Source of the DNA: Neptunitalea chrysea
GTDB taxonomy: Bacteria > Bacteroidota > Bacteroidia > Flavobacteriales > Flavobacteriaceae
NCBI RefSeq assembly: GCF_027924145.1
Contig: NZ_BRVP01000009.1
Coordinates: forward strand, 62,001 to 126,000
Length of the DNA stretch: 64,000 bases
Reading direction: 5' to 3'
A program made the position numbers and the translations under genes. Positions 36,392 through 44,998 of this stretch are shown in pieces (position 1 is the first letter of the stretch; the number at the start of each line of letters is the position of its first letter). A model generated the notes under the pieces. It saw nothing but the letters and a program-made list of their open reading frames with translations. It was not told the DNA's origin and made no database searches.

Positions 36392-39300
36392 ATGAATTTG
36401 AAAAAAAACAGGCACATATGGTGTGTCGTTGCTTTCTTCTTATTGTTTTCATCTTCTTATGCCCTTGATGCGAACAAAATAGAGGAAACAAAAATAACTA
36501 TTAATTTAGAAAATGTTTCGTTAACCAAGATTTTTTCAGAGATCAGCAAAAAGTCGCACGTTACATTTACCTATGGTGAGTTTGTTTTAAAGAACAATAC
36601 TTCTTACAAAGCAGTGTATACCAACGAAACGGTAAAGAACATTTTAGACAATTTAGCTAAAAAGGCCGATTTTACATACATAGCTCAGGAAGATGATGTA
36701 ATTATAACAGAGTCTCAAAAAGTTACAAGTACTAAAAGATTACAACAACTAGAGGTTACTGGTAAAGTAACCGACGAAACGGGCGTACCTGTACCAGGAG
36801 TTACCGTTATGGAAAAAGGAACCTCTAACGGAGTTTCAACCGACTTTAATGGGGAGTATAAAATTACATTACAAAGTGAAGATGCTGTTTTATCAATCTC
36901 TTACTTAGGGTATAAGACCATAGATGTTTCTGTAAACGGGCAAACGTCTATCGATATATCACTTGTTCCAGATGCAGCTCAATTAGATGAGGTAGTTGTA
37001 ATTGGGTATGGTACCCAAAAGAAATCAGATCTAACAGGTTCGGTAACTTCTTTAAATGAAGAAGATTTAAATAAAGGATTGGTGACTTCTCCAGAGCAAT
37101 TAATTCAGGGTAAAGTAGCGGGTGTTACGGTTACCTCTGCTAGTGGAGAACCTGGAAGTGCTCAAAACATTACCATTCGTGGTATGGGAAGTTTACGTTC
37201 GGGGTCTACTCCTTTATATGTAGTAGATGGTTTTGCTTTAGATAATACTAGTAATGGGGTACCAACTAACCCATTAAACTTTCTTAACCCTCAAGATATT
37301 GAAAGCATTGATGTTTTAAAAGATGCTTCTGCTTCTGCTATCTACGGTGCTAGAGCAGCTAACGGGGTAATTGTAATTACCACTAAAAAAGGAAAAGAAG
37401 GAAAAGCAAATATGCAATTTACTTCTAGCGTTTCTATTTCTAGCATGGCTAATAAAATGGACGTTTTCTCTGCAAGTAAATTCCGTACTGAGGTTCAGGC
37501 TATTGGTGGTACATTAGATGACGGTGGTGCAAACACCGATTGGCAAGATGTATTAACAAGAACTGGGATTTCTCATAACTTAGGATTCTCTGCTAGTGGA
37601 GGTAATAGTGATACAAAATACTACGCTTCTGTAAATGCAGAAAATTTAGAAGGTATTTTTGCAAATAGTAATTTAAGACGTTATTCTGCTAGAGTTAATT
37701 TAACGCAGGAGTTATTTAACGATCGTTTTAAAGTAGACTTTAACTTAACGGGTAGTAGAACTAAAATGGAAAGACCATTAATTACTACCATTGTTGGAGA
37801 CATGTTAACTATGAACCCAACATATGCTGCTTATACAGATGGCGAGCCTACTACTACTTTTAATAATGGTGCTTTTAACCCGCTTATTAGACAAAATTTA
37901 TATGGAGACGATACCAGTAACAACCGTATTTTGGCAAACATTTCTCCGTCTCTTGAAATTATTAAAGGGTTAACCTATAAATTAAACTTAGGGGTAGACT
38001 ATTCGGTAACGAATCGTAACGTACAGAACACACCAAACTCACTACCTTTAGAAGAGGGAGATTTAACTGTTAACTATGCTGAAAACAGAAACACTTTAGT
38101 AGAAAACTACTTTACTTATGATGTTGCTTTTAATAAGCATAGCATGTCATTCTTAGCAGGACATACTTATCAGGAGATATTTTATGTAAAAAGAAGCTGG
38201 TCTTACAGCGATTTCCCTGTAAATGGGGTAGAGCCAAGCTACCAATTAGAAGCTGCTGGTGAAACTTTTACACCAACTTCTGAGGCTACTATTAACGAGT
38301 TACAATCTTTCTTTGGTAGAGTGAATTATAACTATGACGATAGATATTTACTTACCGCTACTTTTAGAGCAGATGGTTCTTCTAAATTTGGTGATAATAA
38401 CAAATACGGATACTTCCCTTCTTTAGCAATGGTTTGGAGAATTACGCAGGAAGATTTTATGAAAAGTCAGGATATCTTCAACAACTTAAAATTAAGAGCT
38501 AGCTGGGGTAAAACGGGTAATCAAGAGATTCCTAGTAAAATTACACAAGCAAGTTTTGAAGATTCTACCGGAAAAAATGTTACGTATCCGTTATACGAAA
38601 CAGGAGATTACCCTGTAGGGACTATCTATACACGTATTGCGAACCCTGATATTCAGTGGGAGGTAACTACGCAAACAAACATTGGTTTAGACTTTGGTTT
38701 TCTTGATGGTAGACTAAGTGGTAGTGTAGATTACTTTAGTAAAGTATCTGATAATATCTTATTAGAAGTTACACCAACAGACCCTATTCAGCCTACCGAT
38801 ACATACTGGACTAATATTCCGGGTATGAAAATTAAGAATAGTGGTGTTGAATTGGCTTTAGATTATACACAGGCTATTTCAGATAAGTTTAAAATTAATG
38901 TGGGAGGTAACGTAAGTTTTATTAAAAACAAAGTTGAAAGCTCTCCTTTTAAAGTGCTTACTACCGGATCTGCACAAGGACCTGGTTTAACAGGTGCTAC
39001 TGTAAATGGTTATATCAACGGACAGCCTATTGGTTCTTTCTACATGAAAGAGTTCTTAGGAATAGATGATGACGGGTATAATATTTTTAGAGATGTGAAC
39101 GGAGATGGTGAAAGTACTGATGATGACCGTGTGGCGGTAGGTTCAGCTTTACCAGATGTAAACTATGCATTCTACATTAATATGAACTACAAGAAGTTTG
39201 ATCTTGGGTTGAATTTTAATGGGGTTGCTGGAAACAAAATATTCAACAATACAGCATTAACATCATTCACTGTGGGAGATTTATCAATTTCTTCTAACAC

Positions 39301-39631
39301 TACAGATCTTGCATTGCAGTATCCTAACGAAAATGTAAACAATACTTCTGAAATTTCTACGCGTTACCTTGAAGATGGTAGTTACTTACGTTTAAATAAT
39401 GCTACACTTGGATATACATTAGACTCTAAAATTTTAGGATTCCAAGATGTAATTAAGAGTATTCGTTTATCTGTTACTGGTCAGAACTTATTTGTAATTA
39501 CAAACTATAGTGGTTTTGATCCAGAGGTTAATATCGATTATTCTACAGGAGGTGTACAATCTTTTGGAATCGATTACTACAGTTATCCAAAGGCTCGAAC
39601 TTTCTTGTTTGGCTTAGATGTTAATTTTTAA
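36392..39631 (+). CDS. susC: SusC-family TonB-dependent transporter with STN signalling domain
   Basis: 1079 residues. Signal peptide about 1-25 (ends SYALD), STN/secretin-type domain about 30-110 (LTKIFSEISKKSHVTFTYGE), CarboxypepD_reg-like about 120-195 (VTGKVTDETGVPVPGVTVME), TonB-box-like LDEVVVIGYGTQKKSDLTGS, plug about 215-335 with RGMGSLRSGSTPLYVVDGF, then the SusC barrel. The STN domain is the part that signals to FecR. Symbol is family-level. Paired with susD 21 bases downstream. The linked phosphatases suggest a phosphorylated ligand in place of a plain glycan. Confidence 0.95.
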   Translation: MNLKKNRHIWCVVAFFLLFSSSYALDANKIEETKITINLENVSLTKIFSEISKKSHVTFTYGEFVLKNNTSYKAVYTNETVKNILDNLAKKADFTYIAQEDDVIITESQKVTSTKRLQQLEVTGKVTDETGVPVPGVTVMEKGTSNGVSTDFNGEYKITLQSEDAVLSISYLGYKTIDVSVNGQTSIDISLVPDAAQLDEVVVIGYGTQKKSDLTGSVTSLNEEDLNKGLVTSPEQLIQGKVAGVTVTSASGEPGSAQNITIRGMGSLRSGSTPLYVVDGFALDNTSNGVPTNPLNFLNPQDIESIDVLKDASASAIYGARAANGVIVITTKKGKEGKANMQFTSSVSISSMANKMDVFSASKFRTEVQAIGGTLDDGGANTDWQDVLTRTGISHNLGFSASGGNSDTKYYASVNAENLEGIFANSNLRRYSARVNLTQELFNDRFKVDFNLTGSRTKMERPLITTIVGDMLTMNPTYAAYTDGEPTTTFNNGAFNPLIRQNLYGDDTSNNRILANISPSLEIIKGLTYKLNLGVDYSVTNRNVQNTPNSLPLEEGDLTVNYAENRNTLVENYFTYDVAFNKHSMSFLAGHTYQEIFYVKRSWSYSDFPVNGVEPSYQLEAAGETFTPTSEATINELQSFFGRVNYNYDDRYLLTATFRADGSSKFGDNNKYGYFPSLAMVWRITQEDFMKSQDIFNNLKLRASWGKTGNQEIPSKITQASFEDSTGKNVTYPLYETGDYPVGTIYTRIANPDIQWEVTTQTNIGLDFGFLDGRLSGSVDYFSKVSDNILLEVTPTDPIQPTDTYWTNIPGMKIKNSGVELALDYTQAISDKFKINVGGNVSFIKNKVESSPFKVLTTGSAQGPGLTGATVNGYINGQPIGSFYMKEFLGIDDDGYNIFRDVNGDGESTDDDRVAVGSALPDVNYAFYINMNYKKFDLGLNFNGVAGNKIFNNTALTSFTVGDLSISSNTTDLALQYPNENVNNTSEISTRYLEDGSYLRLNNATLGYTLDSKILGFQDVIKSIRLSVTGQNLFVITNYSGFDPEVNIDYSTGGVQSFGIDYYSYPKARTFLFGLDVNF

Positions 39632-39652
39632 TCTTAGAAAATCAATTTTAAA

Positions 39653-41356
39653 ATGATAAAGAAAATATTTATAGCGTTTTTAGGGTTCAACTTATTATTT
39701 ATAAGTGGATGTACCGATTTAGACGAACAAATTTTAGATGAATCCTTAACCGGAACAGGAGAGGCAGATGTAGTTGATGGTATTGTAGCTCCGGCATATG
39801 GCCCGCTTCCACAAGCTTTTAGACATACACGTTATTTTGGATTGCAATTAATTTCTTCTGATGAAGGTATTTTACCTCCTCGTGGAGCAAACCAAGATTG
39901 GTATGATAACGGTAAATACATAGAGTTACATAAGCATACCACTACTACGAGTAATGGAGTGGTTGGTGATACTTGGTCGTACCTAACTTTATTATTATCA
40001 AGATCAGTAACGGCTATTGAAGTATTAGAACCTTTAGCAGAAAGTGATGCTCAGGCACAGGCTGCTTTATATGAAATGAAAGCCTTAAGAGCTTATTACA
40101 ACATGTTGTTTTTAGATAACTGGGGTATTGTTTTTAAGAAAGACAGTAACGACGAAACTTCTGAAATTTTACGTACACAAGAAGCCATAGATTATATTGA
40201 AAGCGAATTTTTAGCTATAGCAGATTTAATTGGTGACGATTTAGGTCCTGGTAGAATTTCACAACCAGCTGTATATGGTATGTTATCTAGATTGTATTTG
40301 AATGCTGCGGTTTACCGTGATCCTTATGGAACGCCTTCATTTACATCGCAAGATATGGATAATGTAATTTACTACTGTAACCTAGTAATCAATTCTGGTA
40401 AGTATACACTTTCTCCTGAGTATTTTGAGTTGTTTAATGATGACAATCATGATAACGCTGAGTTAATTTTTGCAGTTGATCAACGTCCTGATATCGAGGG
40501 TAGCCATAACCGTTGGGCATATTGGTCACTTTCTGGTAGTATGTACCCATTGCCAGAGTATCCTGGAGCAAATGGTACAGATGGACCGGCTATTACTCCT
40601 GATTTCTACCAAACATGGGTAGATGCTTACGGAAGTGTAGATCCGGCAGAGGCTGATAACCGTTTCTTTAAAGAAAATCTAGAGATTCCTGCTGGTTTAA
40701 CAAACGATGATTCTTTCTGTATAGACGGAGCTGATTTTGAAATTAACAGAGGTATTTTAAGAGGTGTTCAGTGGGGATTACGTAATGCTGACGACGGACA
40801 ACCTTTTGATTTATGTTCTGATGGTTCTTATTTTGTAGGAGCTGTGATTGAGCAAAGAGATGGGTATAATAGCTATGTAGATCATACGTTGTTAATTGAC
40901 CTTGAAACCAATAGAGATTACTCTGATGGATACCGTGTAGAGAAATACGAATTCTCTAGTACTTCTAACACTGGTAGAAATAAAGGGCAGGCAGATTTAG
41001 TATTGTTACGTTATGCAGATATTTATATGATGCGTGCTGAAGCGTATTTAAGAAACGGAGATAATGCGAGTGCATTGGCAGACGTTAATACTGTAAGAAC
41101 CTCAAGAACTGCTAGAACTCCTATTCCTGCAGCGTTGTCTTCTATCGATTTAGATATCATGTATCGTGAGCGTGGATTTGAGTTTTACTGGGAAGCACTT
41201 AGACGTACAGATATGATTCGTTTTGGTCACTATGAGGATTCTTGGACATCTAAAACAGATACGGATGTATACAATAGATTGTTCCCAATTCCACAGAGTG
41301 CAGTTGACGGAGCTTCTAACACGCCTGGATATTTAGAGCAAAATTCTGGTTACTAA
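39653..41356 (+). CDS. susD: SusD/RagB-family nutrient-binding lipoprotein
   Basis: 567 residues. Lipobox FISGC at about residues 16-20, acidic residues after the Cys (TDLDEQ, as for surface lipoprotein export), TPR-like helices (LYEMKALRAYYNMLFLDNWG), the RagB/SusD C-terminal signature LLRYADIYMMRAEAYLRNGD and ERGFEFYWEALRRTDMIRF. It should cap the SusC barrel on the cell surface. Symbol is family-level. Third gene of the sigma-FecR-SusCD-phosphatase unit. Confidence 0.95.
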   Translation: MIKKIFIAFLGFNLLFISGCTDLDEQILDESLTGTGEADVVDGIVAPAYGPLPQAFRHTRYFGLQLISSDEGILPPRGANQDWYDNGKYIELHKHTTTTSNGVVGDTWSYLTLLLSRSVTAIEVLEPLAESDAQAQAALYEMKALRAYYNMLFLDNWGIVFKKDSNDETSEILRTQEAIDYIESEFLAIADLIGDDLGPGRISQPAVYGMLSRLYLNAAVYRDPYGTPSFTSQDMDNVIYYCNLVINSGKYTLSPEYFELFNDDNHDNAELIFAVDQRPDIEGSHNRWAYWSLSGSMYPLPEYPGANGTDGPAITPDFYQTWVDAYGSVDPAEADNRFFKENLEIPAGLTNDDSFCIDGADFEINRGILRGVQWGLRNADDGQPFDLCSDGSYFVGAVIEQRDGYNSYVDHTLLIDLETNRDYSDGYRVEKYEFSSTSNTGRNKGQADLVLLRYADIYMMRAEAYLRNGDNASALADVNTVRTSRTARTPIPAALSSIDLDIMYRERGFEFYWEALRRTDMIRFGHYEDSWTSKTDTDVYNRLFPIPQSAVDGASNTPGYLEQNSGY

Positions 41357-41435
41357 TAATAATTGAAGTACTTAAAATATATAGTAATGGCAGTAAGCAT
41401 TTTTACTTGCTGCCATTACTTTTTAAAATAAGTTG

Positions 41436-42581
41436 ATGATGATGAATTTTGGTAAAATAGCATTAGTAGGTGTATTGACATCTTTTGCTATTGGATGTAC
41501 TGATATAAAAAATACAGAGGAAGCTGCTACCACCGATACTGAACAAGAAGAACCGCTAAGTGTTATTTTTATGATAGGTGACGGAATGGGGGTTCCGCAG
41601 GTATCTAGTGCTTTCTATTTTGGTGAAGAAACCCCTAATTTTAAACAATTTACATCCTTAGGATTAAGCAGAACCTCGAGCAGTGATTATTTAATAACTG
41701 ATTCTGCAGCCGGAGCTACCGCTTTTTCTATTGGTGAAAAAACATATAAAAGAGCTATTGGTGTAACCACCGATACGGTTGCAAAACCTACTATTTTAGA
41801 GCAACTGCAAGATAGGGGCTATGCCACTGGGTTAATTAGTTTAACTGCTATTACACATGCAACTCCGGCGGCGTTTTATGCGCATGTACCAGATAGAGAT
41901 ATGCACGAAGAAATTGCGATGCAATTAGCCAATGCAAATATTGATTTTCTTGCAGGTGGTGGTAAAAAGTTTTTCAATAAACGTACCGACGGAATCAACC
42001 TGATGGATACTTTGATAGCCAAAAATTACCATATAGATACGGTTGACTTAGGAAAGGTAGACTATAAAAAATCGAATGCCTTTTTATTAGCAGAAGACGA
42101 ATTGCCTAACAAACTAAAAGGGAGAGGTGATTTTCTGCCGGATGCTACTAAAAAAGCACTGGATTATTTTGATGCCAAAAAGAAACCGTTTTTTATGATG
42201 GTAGAGGGCTCATTTATTGATTGGGGTGGTCATGCTAAAAATGATACCATGATGATACGAGAGGTACTAGATTTTGATAAAACTATAGGAGTGGTGTTAG
42301 ACTATGTAGAAAAACACCCAAATACGTTAGTTGTGATTACGGCCGACCATGAAACGGGGGGTGTTAGTTTGGGTAAGTACTACGAAATGGGGGCAGATGG
42401 TAAGCAACATGAAGTAAAAGATAAGATACAAGTATATTTTCAGGACAATCAACACAGTACAGAATTGGTTCCTGTATTTGCCAAAGGCAAAGGGGAAGAA
42501 CTCTTTAGAGGAGTGTATGAGAATAACGAAATCTATCACAAATTTATGCAGGCTTTAAATAACACAACTCATGAAAAATAA
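41436..42581 (+). CDS. Alkaline phosphatase, lipoprotein
   Basis: About 382 residues. Lipoprotein signal ending FAIGC. PhoA-superfamily sites in order: metal Asp in MIGDGMGVP, nucleophile Ser in TDSAAGATA, THATPAAFYAHVPDRD, metal Glu/Asp in EGSFIDWGGH, ITADHETGG with Asp and His ligands, and the late His in NQHSTELVPVFAKG. It removes phosphate from organic phosphoesters, outside the cytoplasm. The start has three ATG in a row (41436, 41439, 41442). It ends inside the next gene by an 11-base overlap. The next gene has a paralogous domain ending with the same FRGVYEN-type segment. Confidence 0.93.
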   Translation: MMMNFGKIALVGVLTSFAIGCTDIKNTEEAATTDTEQEEPLSVIFMIGDGMGVPQVSSAFYFGEETPNFKQFTSLGLSRTSSSDYLITDSAAGATAFSIGEKTYKRAIGVTTDTVAKPTILEQLQDRGYATGLISLTAITHATPAAFYAHVPDRDMHEEIAMQLANANIDFLAGGGKKFFNKRTDGINLMDTLIAKNYHIDTVDLGKVDYKKSNAFLLAEDELPNKLKGRGDFLPDATKKALDYFDAKKKPFFMMVEGSFIDWGGHAKNDTMMIREVLDFDKTIGVVLDYVEKHPNTLVVITADHETGGVSLGKYYEMGADGKQHEVKDKIQVYFQDNQHSTELVPVFAKGKGEELFRGVYENNEIYHKFMQALNNTTHEK

Positions 42582-44340
42582 AACATTCCGATTTTTACTA
42601 CTAATAGGATTATTAGTATTGGGTGTTACCTATACGTTTGCGCAACAAGCAACGTACGGCATGCACTCGCACAACGATTATCATCAGCAGTTTCCGTTTT
42701 GGAAAGCGTATACCAATGGAGCCAACTCTATAGAAGCCGATGTGTTTTTAAAGAAAGGTACTTTATATGTAACGCATGCAGAAGATGAAATTATTGCAGC
42801 TAATACCATAGAATCATTGTATCTGACGCCTATTGCCAAATTGGCTAAAGCGAATAACTTAAACAAGGTACAGCTATTGGTAGATGTTAAATCGGATGCG
42901 AAAGCTACCCTAAAAGCATTGGTTAAGGTATTAAAAGAATATCCTGAGCTAATTAATAATAAGAATTTCAAGGTCGTTATTTCGGGAAATCGCCCAGCAC
43001 CAAAGGAGTACAAAGCGTACCCTAATTTTATTTGGTTCGACCATCAAAATATAGAAGACTTAGATACCATTGATTTGAGTAAGGTGGCTTTGGTAAGCAA
43101 AAGCTTTAAAGAGTATTCGGTTTGGAACGGATTAGGGCGTATTACTGCCGGAGATTCTGACAAGCTGAATGCGGTAATTACCAAAGTGCATAAAATGGGG
43201 AAACCTATGCGCTTTTGGGGAGCACCCGATACCAAAACCGCTTGGTACCGTTTTGCTACCATGGGAATTGATTTTATAAATACCGATAAACCAGGAATCG
43301 CAGCTGAGTTTTTGGCGCATATGGATGAGCAAACCTATACGTTAGAAAAGGGCATTAATGTGTATACACCTGCCTATGATTATGATGCAGCGGCTACTCC
43401 TATGAATATTATTTTAATGATAGGTGATGGTAACGGATTGAGTCAGATTACTTCGGCTATGATTAGTAACGGAGGAAATCTTACTGTTACGCAATTAAAA
43501 GATATAGGTTTAGTAAAAACCTCGTCTTATGACGATTTGGTAACCGATTCTGCTGCCGGAGGAACCGCTATGGCAACAGGTAAAAAAACCAATAACCGTG
43601 CAATTGGTACCGACCCCAATGGAAAGCCATTAGAAACGTTAGTAGAATACCTGTCGGCTAAAGGGTATATCTGTGGACTTGCTACTACCGATAGAATTAC
43701 CGGCGCTACGCCGTCTGCGTTTTATGCACACGTACAAGAACGTGATGATAGTAAAGCTATTTTAAAAGACTTAACCCAGAGTAATGTACGCTTTTTTGTA
43801 GCGGCAGGGGCAGAGGATCAGGAGGCGATTGCTGAAGCATATACGTTAAAAGATGTAGCCCATTTTAACTCGGTTACCGATAAAACGAGCATGTATTTGT
43901 CTGAAAAAGGACTAGCAGCAGCGTTTGAAAGAGGGACTATTTTCCCAATGCATGTAAAAAAGGTTTTAGAAACCTTAGAAACGCAGGACAAACCCTATTT
44001 TATGATGATTGAGGGGGCTAAAATTGATAGTAACGGACATACCAATAATGTAAAAGGTATTGTAGACGAAATGCTGGATTTTGACCAAACCATTGCGGAG
44101 GTATTAAAAGTAGCAGATGCGAATAAAAATACGTTGGTTATTATTACTGCCGATCATGAAACATCTGGTTTTGGGATTATGCAGGGTACCGATAACGGTG
44201 GTTTTAAAGGAGGTTTCTTAACCCACGATCATACGGCGGTGATGGTACCTTTATTTGCCTACGGACCACAAGCGGCCATATTTAGAGGGGTGTATGAGAA
44301 CACCGAAATTTTTAAAAAAATAGTTGAAATAACAGAATAA
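42571..44340 (+). CDS. Fusion of a GDPD/PI-PLC-like phosphodiesterase and an alkaline phosphatase
   Basis: 589 residues. Signal peptide about 1-25 (ends YTFAQ). Domain 1 (about 28-255) is a TIM-barrel of the PI-PLC/GDPD superfamily: GMHSHNDYHQQFP carries the first catalytic His, SIEADVFLKKGTLYVTHAED the acidic metal ligands and the second His, and LLVDVKSDAKATL a third strand. Domain 2 (about 285-589) is an alkaline phosphatase: MIGDGNG, TDSAAGGTA, IEGAKIDSNGH, ITADHETSG and THDHTAVMVPLFAYG. The fusion could cleave a phosphodiester and then the resulting monoester. It overlaps the preceding phosphatase gene by 11 bases. Confidence 0.88.
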   Translation: MKNKTFRFLLLIGLLVLGVTYTFAQQATYGMHSHNDYHQQFPFWKAYTNGANSIEADVFLKKGTLYVTHAEDEIIAANTIESLYLTPIAKLAKANNLNKVQLLVDVKSDAKATLKALVKVLKEYPELINNKNFKVVISGNRPAPKEYKAYPNFIWFDHQNIEDLDTIDLSKVALVSKSFKEYSVWNGLGRITAGDSDKLNAVITKVHKMGKPMRFWGAPDTKTAWYRFATMGIDFINTDKPGIAAEFLAHMDEQTYTLEKGINVYTPAYDYDAAATPMNIILMIGDGNGLSQITSAMISNGGNLTVTQLKDIGLVKTSSYDDLVTDSAAGGTAMATGKKTNNRAIGTDPNGKPLETLVEYLSAKGYICGLATTDRITGATPSAFYAHVQERDDSKAILKDLTQSNVRFFVAAGAEDQEAIAEAYTLKDVAHFNSVTDKTSMYLSEKGLAAAFERGTIFPMHVKKVLETLETQDKPYFMMIEGAKIDSNGHTNNVKGIVDEMLDFDQTIAEVLKVADANKNTLVIITADHETSGFGIMQGTDNGGFKGGFLTHDHTAVMVPLFAYGPQAAIFRGVYENTEIFKKIVEITE

Positions 44341-44406
44341 CTTTTCATAGAGTTTATTCTAAAATATAAGCAGGATTGCTTTTTTGTGTTTTTAGTTGAA
44401 TTACGT

Positions 44407-44438
44407 AAAGCGCGGCTGTAAAAGCCGCGCTTTTTTTC
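44407..44438 (+). terminator. Terminator of the phosphatase operon
   Basis: AAAGCGCGGCT / AGCCGCGCTTT perfect stem with GTAAA-type loop, followed by seven T. Confidence 0.93.
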
Positions 44439-44445
44439 TTTCTCG

Positions 44446-44998
44446 TCACCCTGAATTCATTTCAGGGTCGCATCTGAGTCAGCCAAACAGCACGTGAGCT
44501 ACTTGTGCGATGCTGAACCAAGTCCAGCATGACGGGCAAAGCCCGAATCGTCCACCCTGAAATTTGTTCAGGGTCTCATGAGATTGAGTCATCAACTTTC
44601 AACTAAATACATTCAAAATTTAAGATAGAAATTCAGTCCGTGAGCTACTTGTGCGATGCTGAATCAAGTCTAGCATGACGGGCAAAGCCCGAACTGTCCA
44701 CCCTGAAATTTGTTCAGTGTCTCATGAGATTGAGTCATCAACTTTCGACTAAATACATTCAAAATTTAAAATAGAAATTCAGTCCGTGAGCTACTTGTGC
44801 GATGCTGAATCAAGTCTAGCATGACGGGCAAAACCCGAACCGTCACCCTGAAATTTGTTCAGTGTCTCATCAGAGTGAGCCAAACAGCACATGAGCTACT
44901 TGTGCGATGCTGAAATAAATCCAGCATGACGAGTTTCATTTCAATTCAAAATTTATCATCTCATCAGAGTAAGAATTCCCCATTGGGGTTAGAGGGTA
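44446..44998. repeat. REP-like repeat block with a 146-base tandem array
   Basis: Built from two hairpins, ACCCTGAA / TTCAGGGT and GATGCTGAAC / GTCCAGCATGACG, plus spacer. Units beginning GTGAGCTACTTG start at 44494, 44640 and 44786 (period 146 exactly) with a shorter fourth near 44891. The block ends with the palindromic piece CCCCATTGGGGTTAGAGGG at 44978-44996. The whole is the inverse of the element at 13.04-13.18 kb. Confidence 0.92.

Noticed and set aside
44446-44998. Repeated block as a CRISPR or an insertion sequence
   Set aside because: The unit is 146 bases of almost identical sequence with no variable spacers, and there is no transposase frame. It is a REP-like array.
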